Shown in pieces: positions 10,503 through 21,043 of a DNA stretch of 64,000 nucleotides. The stretch lies in the NCBI RefSeq assembly GCF_000003815.2, contig NC_049984.1:19820355-19884354 (forward strand), given 5' to 3'. Numbering within the stretch: the first letter of the stretch is position 1; each line of letters opens with the position of its first letter. The translations under genes were made by a program, and so were the position numbers. The notes beneath the pieces are model-generated. The model did not search any database. It was not told the DNA's origin and saw only the letters and a list, made by a program, of their open reading frames with translations. This stretch comes from Branchiostoma floridae (lineage: Eukaryota > Chordata > Leptocardii > Amphioxiformes > Branchiostomatidae).

Positions 10503-13298
10503 ATGGCGGAGAGTCAAGAAAACGACGGAGAAGGACTAAAAAACCTGAAAAATACCGCTTGTCGAGCCTCCAGAGAGGGGAGGGTGCCGTGCCCCCACCA
10601 TGACTGCGACGGCAATGCTGTGTTTTTCCAGAAAGGAGCCGGCCTGGACGTGCACTATCGTTCTAAACACGGCACAAAATCGGACGCCACGACGGAAAAA
10701 ACAGCGAAGCAGAAGCTGAGCCAGCTGTGTTTCGAAGAGATGAAACAGAAACTACAAGATATCGAGGTTCGTATGATTTTTAAATAAGTTTTGTTCGTGT
10801 ATTGATTGGAGATCGCTTACTGTAATATTTAACAGGGAGAAAGAAATATCTAGGATCTTGCCTCTCAGTGTCTCGGTATGAAATAGATATCTATGTTTTC
10901 CAGCTCTGAGTTCGTAGTTTAATATTTGTAAATCTTCTACTTTTCTTTGCGTAATTATGAGTAAAGTATGTAGAATTTTCCAAACTGCCGCATGTGCAAA
11001 CTGTTAGTGCTACCAACAGACATGATAGGGTATCTGGAAGTCTACTTTGAAGGGAAGATGTCCTTTTCCTGTACTCTCCAAGCAGAGGTTAGGCTCTGGC
11101 TGTTTTTTCAACGTTTTTAGTCGTTTTTATCAGGCTTTCTTTTTTCTCTTTTTTTTTTGCTGTGGCCAACCGTGGACACAGCAAAAAAATATGACAAAAT
11201 AGAAAGTCTGATCAAGTTTGGTCCGATAAAAACGACCAAAAAACAGCCGGAGCCTAACCTCTGCTTGGATAGTACTTTTCCTGTATATTCCATTATTGAT
11301 TCATTCCATTACTGATACCTGAACATAAGTGAAATTTCTATGCCATAGTTGCAATCAATGGATGTTGGGAAATGCTGAAATAAAACATATCCTGGGTTTA
11401 ATATTTACTGTGTCCATTTCTTGTTGTTTAAAAAAACTATGGCACACAAAAGATAGCACACTGTACTTATGTTGTTTGTCATTTTTTTCTCTTCCAGGCA
11501 AATGAGCAAACAGGTGAGGAGTTTGCAGTGACAAGCGTGTCCTTGACAGTAAAAATCACAGCGACAAGACCAGAACAAGCAGCAAAAAAGGCAGGTGTAA
11601 TTCTCCATGCTGGATCTTTCCTTCATTCATACTCAAGTGGGCTGCCACCGTACGCTGTCACTGTCCAAGGCAAAAGCAAGGAGGTGCACTACCATCTCTG
11701 GTATGTTTTGGATGTGCACGGCAACATGAGGTACCCAGCCATTGTTTGCAAGCCCTTTTTTGTGAAAACGTTATTGGAAGAGCACCAGTCCAACGATGGT
11801 ACCACCAACAATGCCGCCCCCCAACCATTTGGAGAAATTGGAGAAACAGAAGATGGTATGGAAGATCCTTTAGAGGAGTGCCTCAGGAAGGTGTTCAAGA
11901 TGCCGTCTTTCCGCCCAGGACAGAAAGACATTGTCAATTCCATCCACACTGGTCAGAACACCTTTCTCGTAATGCCAACAGGTGGTGGGAAGACACTCTG
12001 NNNNNNNNNNNNNNNNNNNNNNNNNNNNNNNNNNNNNNNNNNNNNNNNNNNNNNNNNNNNNNNNNNNNNNNNNNNNNNNNNNNNNNNNNNNNNNNNNNNN
12101 TCTTTTGGAGATGGTCATCGTGGACGAGGCCCACTGCATGGACCAGATGGGTCATGAATTCCGCCCTACCTACCTACAGCTCTCCAAACTTGCAGAACTG
12201 CAAACACAAATTGTTGCATGTACAGCAACTGCCACCCCCACAACAAAGGAGTTCATCATCACAAACCTTCAGATGGGGGAATGCCGTACCTTTTACCACT
12301 CAGTGGACAGAAGGAATATTCAATACTGTGTGCAGTTAAAGGGGAAGACGAGGGAGGTGTGCCATGGCCAGGTGTGCGAGGTGGTTCTGGAAAACAAGGA
12401 TCAGTGTGGCATCGTTTATTGCCAGACAGTAAGCGATGTCAAGGACATCCACTATCACCTACAAGAAAACGGGGTAAGAACAGTAAAGTACCATGGCACA
12501 GGGACAGGACAGAACGAGAGGGAGGGAAGACAAAGTTTGTTGGACTGGCAGAGAGGCCTAAAGGATGTGCTTGTAGCGACAAAGGCGGCAGGGGCAGGGA
12601 TAGACAAACCCGACGTGAGGTTTGTCGTCCACCTTGGCTGTCCCTCCTCTGTCCCTGACTACCTACAGGAATCGGGACGTGCCGGGCGGGACGGAAGGCT
12701 GGCGAAGGCAGTCCTGTTGTACAGCCCAAAGGACAAGTCTTTGCACGTAAAGAGGATCGGAGAGATACAGGACGAGGCATACAGGGCGGGAGCTATCAGA
12801 AGACTCTCTGACATCATCAACTTTTGCGAAACAGAACTGTGTCGAAGGAAGATTTTGTTGGAGGCTTTTGCAGAGGATACGACCTCATTTGAATGCAACA
12901 AAACTTGTGACAATTGTCTCAACCCAACTGTGGCAAGAGAGATTGTCCTGACCACAGAAGCTGCCAGAATGGTGAGGTGCGTGTCTGCTATCCGGCATAC
13001 TGTGACACAGCCACCTTCATCTCTACTGGCTAGAGTTTTCCTTGGCCTTGGGTCTGGACAAGAGGTGAAGAAGCAAAAGTTGGATCAGCTACCTGAGTTT
13101 GGTCTGGGAAAAAACTCTGGCTTCAATCTCAAAATGTGTGAAAGATTTATCCGCAAATTAACTAGGATAGAGATTCTTCAAGAGGTACTAGTGCCTGTGA
13201 GTGACACTCGCAAGTTTGCCTCTCTGTACATCCTCCCAGGGAGGATGGCAGAGTCTACAATTCAAAATGATGTAAATGTCACCTTATTCATAAGGTAA
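10503..13298 (+). CDS. RecQ-family DNA helicase with N-terminal C2H2 finger
   Basis: RecQ enzymes are 3'-5' DNA-unwinding ATPases used in replication and recombination. Exon 1 (10503-10769) starts at ATG in good context (GAGATGG) and encodes a zinc finger, C-x4-C ... VHYRSKH. A donor after GAG|GTTCGT and acceptor CCAG before 11498 join in phase 0. Exon 2 carries an unrecognised domain, then the helicase core: TGGGKT Walker A (11979-11996), a 100-N gap, then DEAH (12123-12134), ACTATAT, VLVATKAAGAGIDKP and QESGRAGRDGR (12665-12697). Next comes a Cys-rich zinc module (FCETELCRR ... CNKTCDNC) and a winged-helix-like end. The gap removes motifs Ia/Ib, and the frame differs across it, as expected for a gap of unknown length. 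The stop at 13296-13298 lies inside a tandem repeat. The gene faces the DUF6589-like gene 1.8 kb downstream. Family assignment is firm; subfamily is not, and this is not a clear BLM, WRN or RECQL orthologue. Confidence 0.88.
11072..11274. mobile_element. MITE in helicase intron, 9-bp TSD
   Basis: Termini are TACTCTCCAAGCAGAGG at the left and, in reverse complement at the right, TACTATCCAAGCAGAGG; the inverted match continues through GTTAGGCTC and an A/T-rich arm. The flanks are CTTTTCCTG at 11063-11071 and again at 11275-11283, a 9-bp target-site duplication. No ORF. It sits wholly within the first intron of the helicase gene. Confidence 0.85.
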
Positions 13299-13628
13299 CT
13301 TTTTATTATGTCTATGTATATAGTTATCACGATGTTTATGTATATAGTCATGTCATGTAAGCCAATGAGGGCTATATGATAAGAGTATGAATGATGTAAA
13401 TGTCACCTTATTCATAAGGTAACTTTTCATTATGTCTATGTATATAGTTAGAATGATGTTTATGTATATAGTCATGTCATGTAAGCCAATGAGGGCTATA
13501 TGATAAGAGTATGAATGATGTAAATGTCACCTTATTCATAAGGTAACTTTTCATTATGTCTATGTATATAGTTAGAATGATGTTTATGTATATAGTCATG
13601 TCATGTAAGCCAATGAGGGCTATATGAT
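13266..13628. repeat. 124-bp tandem repeat overlapping the helicase stop
   Basis: Copies start at 13266, 13390 and 13514 (AATGATGTAAATGTCACC), giving a 124-bp period and nearly three copies. Each unit also holds an internal doublet of TATGTATATAGT words. The first copy supplies the last 11 codons and the stop of the helicase ORF, so copies two and three repeat the coding end as 3' UTR. Confidence 0.95.
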
Positions 13629-14875
13629 AGGGTTTATTTGGAAATTATACCTCTTTCTTTAAGTGCATCTATTGTCAACTTGCTTCAATCATTTTGGTAT
13701 CAGTGTCAACTTGTATATTTATGACAGTATATTTTTTGGGGATTTATTTCCTGTTTGTAGCAAGGCTTCTTTGTAATCTGCAGCTATTCTGAGTCAGGGT
13801 ATTTGATATTCTTTCGTGATAGAACAACATGTATTTAACATCGAGGGAAGTACAATGTACTTCCATATAATGTATGACTTGTTCCTCTCAATTAGAAGGG
13901 ATTATTGCCTGTCTATTTTTACATAAATGTTGTAAGAGGTTTTGTATGTACAGCTTTTATCTCAATACATAACTGCTGAATTGACTGGAAGCTGTGAATT
14001 GCTAAAGTAGAGAGATAAGTTAATGGAGACCATTTCAATTGTTGTGTTATAAAGCTCATCTCACACTACAAATGACAAGTAGAAGTAGTATGTATATACA
14101 TGTCTTTTATTTACATGCTTGTAAAGTACAGCTCAAAATTACATCATACCTCTTTCAAGTGGGTATGCGGTGTGAATTACCATGAATACTCAAACCTAGA
14201 GTACTGATAGTACATGTGCAGAAGTAGTTCTTAAGATAATACAGCCAGTGTAAATCTCTATCAATACCTGCACACCTTGACATACCAATTTTGTGTTATG
14301 CCTTAAGAAATAAATGGCAACATTTGCAATGACAATGAAAATTTAGTTCACACGAATGCTTCCTTCACACCACTGGTAATTTGAATGATTCACAGTTAAT
14401 AGTATGCAAAATGTAACAAACCTTCAAATGCAACTGTCCCTCAGGTACAATAATACAGAGATGCCTATCACATTTTGTCTGATAAACAAAACTTTGACTT
14501 ACATTTACAACACATAAGAAAAATAAGCCGCTGTACTCACACAAAAAAGTCACATTATAGTTGTACAGATTCTACTATTATATAAGGGCTGGGTTTGGCA
14601 ATAACTGCTGAACAGGAATACAAGGCAATGGTTCCAGCTGTAATCTTTCAGCCCTAATCTAACATGTCTATGTATAAATCTATCAATCACCATATTAATA
14701 ATACAAATCACTGTTGGCACATTTGCCATGAGCACAGAATACACTCTTCTCCTCTGTGGAAGCGTGGCCAGACATAGTCTGTCAAAGTTTGACCTGACTT
14801 TGTCACAGCAGGTACTTCATTCTCAATTCTGCAAGAATATTTTCCCTGTGCACAGAGCTGTCATTTCTGTAAATT
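13629..14875. other. A/T-rich spacer between convergent genes
   Basis: No ORF of note. It probably contains the 3' UTRs of both convergent genes. AATAAA on the + strand at 14309-14314 and TTTATT (a minus-strand AATAAA) at 14106-14111 are candidate poly(A) signals for the helicase and the DUF6589-like gene respectively. Both assignments are inference. Confidence 0.35.
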
Positions 14876-15067
14876 TAGTCTCCAAGCAGACCCTACGGTG
14901 CCTTAGAGATAATATCAAAGCTGGCAAAGGAGTATAGCCCGCCAAAGGGAGATAGCCCGCCAAAGGGAGATAGCCGGCCAAAGGGAGTCAAACGGGTGCC
15001 AGTATACCAAGTCCCTGGCCAGCTTTGATACTATTTTTAAGGCACCGTAGGGTCTGCTTGGAGACTA
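14876..15067. mobile_element. foldback MITE with 8-bp TSD
   Basis: A 49-bp inverted repeat begins TAGTCTCCAAGCAGACCC and ends with its reverse complement, with about three mismatches. The loop contains three 17-bp copies of ATAGCC(C/G)GCCAAAGGGAG. The flanks are TGTAAATT at 14868-14875 and 15068-15075, a perfect 8-bp target-site duplication, which would fit a hAT-type non-autonomous element. It shares the terminal word CTCCAAGCAGA with the MITE in the helicase intron. Confidence 0.9.
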
Positions 15068-15140
15068 TGTAAATTCTGTCAGAAACATTTATACGTAACT
15101 GAAGACATCGCGAGAAAACATACAGTGAGTGTAAAACATA

Positions 15141-18100
15141 TCATTCTGCAGGCACATTTGCCCTGTACACAGTTTGAACTCGCCTCCTCTGAGGATACAC
15201 ATCGTACATTTTCCTGTCAAAATTGGCCTTGACCTTTTCACGGCCTTTTACATATACATCAATACAATCATTTAGAACAAACTTGCCACTGAAAGGATAT
15301 GCCTTGGCCTTTCGGCGTTCAGTGTTGTGGAGAAAGAACTGCTCCTTCAAGCAATACATGCAGACCAAAATCTGGTCTGGAAGTGCTGAGGGTTCACTAT
15401 GGCGCTTTGTGTGGTGAACATCAAAGCCACCTCTGGATTTGTAGCAAGCCCTCGCACTTCCTACCAGTTGCAGGTTCACATTCAACCTCTGCAAAGTTTT
15501 CAGTGTTGTTTGGCCTGAGCAATACTGCTTCAGAGGCTTCACAATGTAAGACTCAACATACTCGTCATTTGCAATATTGTGACCAGCCTTCCCTTCAACA
15601 CTTACAGAGCAATTCTGCCTAACCATCATCCTGGTAGCAATCGGCCATGCTGCTGTCACGTTTACAACATGCGACAGCGCCTCAATCCAATAGTTCTTCT
15701 TCTTGGATTGGGCAAATATGGGCAACAACAACAGCCAAACAGTCTCTCTAGCAGCACCTATCCCATTCTTAATCGCACTATAATACAACCTTAGCAGTGG
15801 CCCAAACAGGTTTACAGACTGGATCCTGTAGCGAAATGCCACATCCTCTTCTGAACAAGAACTTATCCACTCTTTAAACTTAGTTAGTAGCAGTGTACCC
15901 TTATCTGGACCACAGCTTGAAAGCTCTACTTCAGTGGGGAACATGTCAGACTGTTTGAACTCAAGTACAGCACAAAGACCATATCCGTAAGCCACGTCTC
16001 GATTGGCCTCTCTGATTAGCTGTAAATTGTTCTCCTTAAACTTATCCTTACCATACGTTTCTTTTTTCACTTTCTTTCTCTTGAGGACATCAGATGTTAT
16101 GTGATAGAGTCCTCCGGGACCTTGAGACTTAGCAAAACACTCTTCAACATAACCTGCAGCATGCAGGTCCCCTGGCATCTCTGCAGTCCAGCCAAATGCA
16201 ACCTCGTCACTTAACCTGCAGTGCCTGTGGTTTTTGGTTGTAAGGCCGTCCCCAACAGTGACATTTGGGGCATTCTTTCTATGGAACACATAGCCATCGT
16301 CACTGACATGAACTTCCTGTATCTGGCTAGCCAGGGTATCGACTTCACTGACACTTTCAACCCCCTCACCTGAAAACTGCATGTAAATATCTATACCTTC
16401 AGTGGCTGGGGCTACATAGTTTTCCAATAGGAACATAGTGTCATTCTGGCCCGTCCTTCTAGCAAGGGTTAGTGGAGACGGAAAATGCATGAAAGTGATA
16501 CCGTCTACGCTTACTCCCTGGGTCTCCAGGAGACACTTAACCATTTCTGTATCATGCCTGAGTACAGCGAGACAAAGGGGTGTAGCTCCACACCCTTCTT
16601 CACTATCTACATTTACACCTGCAGCTACTAGATACCTTAATAGCTTCACATTTCCTGTCTCTACAACTACGTGGACTAGACTACGCTCTAAATGATCTAC
16701 AATTCCATCCCAACTGTCCCTAGAGTCCAGCACGTACTTGGCAAACTCAGCTGTGTCTGCTGCATTCCCTGCTCTCTCTGCAACGGCAAGTCTGTCCTCC
16801 ATATTCGAAAGAACAGTTTTCATTTTCTCGTCTCTGTCCTTCCATCTCTGCTTCAGAGAACTGAGATGTCGAGAGTTTACAGGTACCTCCGCGTCATCTT
16901 CTTCCAGTGCCACGTCTGCTTCCCCCTCATCATCCCAAGAGTCGGCTGCAATGGCGTTTAGTAGAACGGTTTGATCTGCCCTGTGTTGATTTATACTTTG
17001 GTTGAATTCATACCTCTTTCTGGCTGCTGTGATGTCAAACTGGATGTTGTGTTCATTAAACGGCAAGTATTGGGTTTGACTTCTTTCGATTGGAATGCCA
17101 AACTCTCGAGCAAACTCTTCGTCAATACAAGCTGTTCCAGTTAATGTTGCCTCATTTTCAGTTGACAAGGGAAGTATGAGTATGTCCGATTGTTTACATT
17201 TCAGTGGCTTTGCTGCTGGTTTGTGTTTTATTACGTGGGTTTTGGATGACTTGAAGGACTGTCCTGACATCCATGCTTTTTGTTCTGCCAGGGTTTTCTG
17301 TGACTGTTGTCGTGTGTCTTCTGGAAGTTGGTTCAGACCTATGTCTAGAAGCTCAAGGTAAAAACTGTCCTGGGCCTCTTCCCATATCTGTGCCAATTCG
17401 GGATGGGTATCGATGAAAACATCATCCACAATGACGTCTTCCACGGGTTTCTGAGGCATCTCTGCGGTGTCCTTTGCTTCGAAAAGTTCCTTGATGCCTT
17501 CCAGGTCTGGCTTCAGCGCCATCCGAACAGTGAAGTTCCACATCCGTGGCTTCCCTTTTAACACTCTCATGTGACGCACGGCTCTGAAGATGTTGATGTT
17601 GTCATACGCAAATATGACAGGTCCATTGTCGCCAAACTTGCAGTCGATGACGGGTTGAAAGTTCTTCAGTCGCTCCCCCATGAAGCCCATTAGGGTGTCC
17701 CAGCTTTCTGACAAGCCGAGATGCTGTAACAGTGACACAAACTGTTTGCCGGCTCCGTAAGACACTGCGACAAGGCCAAACAGAATGCTCACGTCATTGC
17801 TGGCTCGGGCGCTCCGCAAGTCCAGCAGGCCACAAAGAGCGTGTGTCGCACTCTTAAGCTTCACAGCATCAGTTTTCAGCTTGTTTTTTGAACTTCTGTC
17901 CGTTACAATTAATGTCCATAAAATGGAGTGTATGAGGGGACAGCTTTCATGTAGAGATTCGGCCAGGTGACTGAAGAATGTTTCTGGCACTTCATCAATG
18001 ACTCTGTCCCTCACACCCAAGTTCACCATGCTTTCAAACTTCTTCATTTCCTCTGACAGCCTTGTTCGTTGCTCCAATGACAGGTGGTACCCACTTTTCA

Positions 18101-18884
18101 TGTGTTCATTAAGGCTTTCCGCATGTTCCTTATACAGCCGTACAAGGGTGGACACAAGCTTGTTCCTTTTACTCCACAGCTCCGCAAACTGTGAAGATGC
18201 CTGCTGCTCTCCACCAAACTTGGCGATGCTTGCCCAGCTTTCCTCTAGCTCGAGGTCGACCTTCTCGATCAGTTTTCTAATGTTTTCAATTTGGTCTGTG
18301 CTGCCTGTGCCCAGCTGCAGATTACCCAACACGGGTAGCTTCCACCTTAAGCCTTTCAGAATCTTGTGGTGCTTGTCGTAGTCATAGGAGAACACAGAAG
18401 CCGTTATTTTACAAAGTGACCTCCCTGATATCCTGGCACCCTCTGCCAACGCTTCCTCCTCCTCCTTGTTAGAACACTGCATGGCCATTTGTTTGCAGTG
18501 AGCTTGCACCTGACTGAGTATCTCGTCCTGCGAAAGGCTTCCTTCCTCGCGCTGACATTCTTCCAGCCTTTCCAGCAGGTATCCTCGTACAGCCGAGCAT
18601 TTTGTTTCATTTTGTCTCCGTTTAGCAGAAGGCTGAGGAAGGGACTTGGATTTGGGTGTCAGAGTTCGCTTCTTGTCTTTCATTGGTGTTTTACTTTTAG
18701 TCGGTGTAGTTGCAAGTGGCGGTGACAGGTCTGGTAGCAGGCTAGCCAGTGGCTGGTCATCATCAGATGTCGCTTCTGCGCATGTTCTTAGTGTCTTTGT
18801 TGGGGTTGTTGCCAAGGATGGTGGTAGCAACCTGGCCAGCGGCTCATCATCCGATGACGTGTCACTGTCATCCATTTCTGCCAT
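15141..18884 (-). CDS. DUF6589-like protein with ankyrin repeats, 1247 aa
   Basis: A single uninterrupted ORF, by far the longest in the window. Residues 1-95 are Ser/Asp/Thr-Pro rich with an internal duplication (DDEPLARLLPPSL / DDQPLASLLPDLS) and a basic, NLS-like KDKKRTLTPKSK. Residues about 120-310 are helical. Around 310-470 comes a conserved-looking core with FAYDNINIFRAVRHM. Residues 733-830 hold two or three ankyrin repeats (GCGATPLCLAVLRHDTEMV). The C-terminal 250 residues contain YWIEALSHVV, KAGHNIANDEYVES and VGSARACYKSRGGFDVHHTK, a pattern I recall from DUF6589 proteins, thought to be transposon-derived. Function would be transposase-like; this is inference. A splice-acceptor-like TTTTAATGGCAG overlaps the first ATG, so the real start may be Met4. 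It converges on the helicase gene. Confidence 0.75.
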   Translation of the reverse strand: MAEMDDSDTSSDDEPLARLLPPSLATTPTKTLRTCAEATSDDDQPLASLLPDLSPPLATTPTKSKTPMKDKKRTLTPKSKSLPQPSAKRRQNETKCSAVRGYLLERLEECQREEGSLSQDEILSQVQAHCKQMAMQCSNKEEEEALAEGARISGRSLCKITASVFSYDYDKHHKILKGLRWKLPVLGNLQLGTGSTDQIENIRKLIEKVDLELEESWASIAKFGGEQQASSQFAELWSKRNKLVSTLVRLYKEHAESLNEHMKSGYHLSLEQRTRLSEEMKKFESMVNLGVRDRVIDEVPETFFSHLAESLHESCPLIHSILWTLIVTDRSSKNKLKTDAVKLKSATHALCGLLDLRSARASNDVSILFGLVAVSYGAGKQFVSLLQHLGLSESWDTLMGFMGERLKNFQPVIDCKFGDNGPVIFAYDNINIFRAVRHMRVLKGKPRMWNFTVRMALKPDLEGIKELFEAKDTAEMPQKPVEDVIVDDVFIDTHPELAQIWEEAQDSFYLELLDIGLNQLPEDTRQQSQKTLAEQKAWMSGQSFKSSKTHVIKHKPAAKPLKCKQSDILILPLSTENEATLTGTACIDEEFAREFGIPIERSQTQYLPFNEHNIQFDITAARKRYEFNQSINQHRADQTVLLNAIAADSWDDEGEADVALEEDDAEVPVNSRHLSSLKQRWKDRDEKMKTVLSNMEDRLAVAERAGNAADTAEFAKYVLDSRDSWDGIVDHLERSLVHVVVETGNVKLLRYLVAAGVNVDSEEGCGATPLCLAVLRHDTEMVKCLLETQGVSVDGITFMHFPSPLTLARRTGQNDTMFLLENYVAPATEGIDIYMQFSGEGVESVSEVDTLASQIQEVHVSDDGYVFHRKNAPNVTVGDGLTTKNHRHCRLSDEVAFGWTAEMPGDLHAAGYVEECFAKSQGPGGLYHITSDVLKRKKVKKETYGKDKFKENNLQLIREANRDVAYGYGLCAVLEFKQSDMFPTEVELSSCGPDKGTLLLTKFKEWISSCSEEDVAFRYRIQSVNLFGPLLRLYYSAIKNGIGAARETVWLLLLPIFAQSKKKNYWIEALSHVVNVTAAWPIATRMMVRQNCSVSVEGKAGHNIANDEYVESYIVKPLKQYCSGQTTLKTLQRLNVNLQLVGSARACYKSRGGFDVHHTKRHSEPSALPDQILVCMYCLKEQFFLHNTERRKAKAYPFSGKFVLNDCIDVYVKGREKVKANFDRKMYDVYPQRRRVQTVYRANVPAE

Positions 18885-20383
18885 TAAAAAAAATGGTTAC
18901 TAGCTGACAAGCGTGATCATCATTTATACAAACTTACAATACTTTGTTAACTAGTTTGCATATCAGACCATAAAAGTAAAGCTTACCATCAAAGGTATCC
19001 TATAAACAGACTGCAAAATGGAACTCGTTAGACAGAAAAGTCTGAGTTATAAATTTGTCATACCAAAAGAATTGTAATATATGAGTTGTAAAGCATTGCC
19101 TCACCTGAATATACACACTCTTCACTTCCTCCAGTAAGTCACTTCCTCCTTGTCGTCAAGCTAGGACAGGAATATCTCAGGACACACCTAACAATGGGAA
19201 AGTTTTATCAGGGTGGTACAAAACAGACTGGCATTCTTTCCAAGAAAAACACATGTAGCTCTAATGTACTTGGTCATCCAGCTGTAAGCCACAGATTATA
19301 TGCATCCAAAATATGAACATCAAAATTCAAATGGCTGATTCTTGCTTTACTATCCATTTCTAAATTAGACCCCCCCCCCCAAAAAAAAAAAGAATTTTGA
19401 GCTGGGAATTCATAAATGAAAATGGCATTGCTAAAATAAATATATAAAAAATGTAGCAAAAGTTATACATAATAACGCATTACTCCCCCAGCAAATGTAT
19501 CCTAGAAATAGAGAGTAAATTGGGAGCTGTTTGAATTTAAGGTACCCACCCTGAGGGCGTTGCCAAAAACACCCCCCCCCCCCCTCCACGTGAATGAACT
19601 ACTAACTTTCCACTTCACCATACCAATCATCAGCAAATTTGCGGCGAAAATAGCAATCGCCGCCCAATCTTTGTATATCAGAGGGGACATAAATGAAATA
19701 TGAAGTTCGGGGCGATCTTATGTCTACAAAAATACGCGATGACTTTGAGCAAATTACCAAGATCGTAAACAGCATGGCGGCCATCTTTTCCGATAAATAA
19801 CATCCGAGTTTAGCCTACCGCATCGGTCTATTAAGATGCACATAATCCAAAATTTTGCGCCGATGGGAATATATGGTCAACATAGTATGGCCACAAATTG
19901 ATATAAAAGTGCAAATTTTCCATTTGGAGTAAAAACGACGCGATGAAAAGCGTGCATGTATAAACTTGCATAAATTACGATAAATTTTTTTACAGTTTTC
20001 AAACCGACATCACGAGTCGTGGAATCCTATTCAGACAATTATTTACCTTGTTCCAAAGACTATTCGCATCGTAGATTACACATATAGATTTTTGAGGCAC
20101 TCATGTATCTATAAAGTGTGAAAAACTTACCTCGAAAATCGGCGACTCCCGTGCAGAAATCGCGACTCCCATGTAACCAATTCTGGCAGCGTCCTGACGC
20201 GCCAGTAGCTCTCCTTCCCAGGTTTATATCGCTTCCCCCAGCATGCTTTGCGCGGAAAAGTTACACTCGTACCCAGGTTACCCAGGACACAAAGACTTGG
20301 TAAACACGAAAAGGCGCCCCGCTATGCTCAGTGGGCCCGGGGCGTGGATCTAATTAAAGGACGCTGTGGAGGAGCGTGGTGTG
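18885..20383 (-). promoter_or_regulatory. 5' region and possible noncoding exons of the DUF6589-like gene
   Basis: On the minus strand a perfect donor (CGAG|GTAAGT) ends a GC-richer block near 20132, and the block up to about 20345 has the CpG-rich look of a promoter/first exon. A second candidate exon, 19105-19160, has an acceptor (GTCCTAG) and donor (CAG|GTGAGG). Either could splice to the acceptor beside the start codon at about 18878. Homopolymer runs lie at 19371-19391 and 19570-19585. Exon calls are inferred from splice signals only. Confidence 0.4.
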
Positions 20384-20525
20384 GAACTATTTTCTGGCGG
20401 CACTTGTGTACATCCTGTCTGGGGAGGGTATTCGGTGGCGAGGGATGACGAGGCTCACGTAGGGTTTGTACAACGAGTGGATGTGGATAATGCAGAAAAT
20501 GCAACTGGTGTTGGGTCGTGACTTG
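20384..20525. repeat. right repeat module, copy 1
   Basis: About 142 bp beginning GGAACTATTTTCTGGCGGCA recurs at 38981-39124 with roughly 85 percent identity by eye, and similarity stops at GTGACTT in both. The order left module ... right module, all in + orientation, is the same at both loci. It marks the right border of the helicase/DUF6589-like region. Confidence 0.8.
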
Positions 20526-21043
20526 CAGTTTCCTCATGTAGCTTGACGCAGCGAATAATATTTTATATAATAAAAACTTCAACTTCTACTACCGATTAAA
20601 ATAGTTGAAAGCGCTAAAATTTTTCGACCATAGCTAATTTCTCGTCAGACAAAATTGAAAATTAAGTTGTAATTTGGTTTTTAGACATAGCTACAGGTAG
20701 GTAAGAAAACAAAGGCACCATGCCAAGGGCCACTTTTGGACAACCAGGTACAGCAGAGCCTGCCTCAGCCCAAGTTGGACAAAGAGTCAAATAAGAGAAG
20801 TCATCGGTACAGTCAACAATTGACCCTGATGATGACCACACTGTTAAAGCAGCTTCTTCAGCAAAGAACATACAGGAGAATGAAACTGGAAGTCGCCCAT
20901 CACCATTACACCCACTGAAGAAGGCTGTGCCTTGAAAACATAAAGGATAGTCCTGAAGAAGCAAGATTCTGGACAGGCTTTCTGGATCCTTTGTGGCAGT
21001 GTTTAACTATCTCAAAGCAAAGGAAGCAACAATGCGTTACTGC
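20526..21043 (+). other. A/T-rich spacer with a short relic ORF
   Basis: A short frame starts at an ATG near 20720 (MPRATFGQPGTAEPASAQ), hits an in-frame TAA after QRVK and continues open for about 45 more codons to TGA near 20934. It may be a decayed exon. Nothing is recognised in it. Confidence 0.25.

Noticed and set aside
12439-12780. ORFs in other frames over the helicase core
   Set aside because: They are shadows of the RecQ frame, which alone carries the conserved helicase motifs.
10503-13298. Bacterial origin of the RecQ gene by recent transfer
   Set aside because: The gene has introns, a C2H2 finger and a eukaryote-like context. Nothing in base composition separates it from the neighbouring DNA.
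14106-14314. Firm poly(A) sites for the two convergent genes
   Set aside because: AATAAA words are common in this A/T-rich spacer and no downstream element distinguishes them. Kept only as candidates in the spacer entry.
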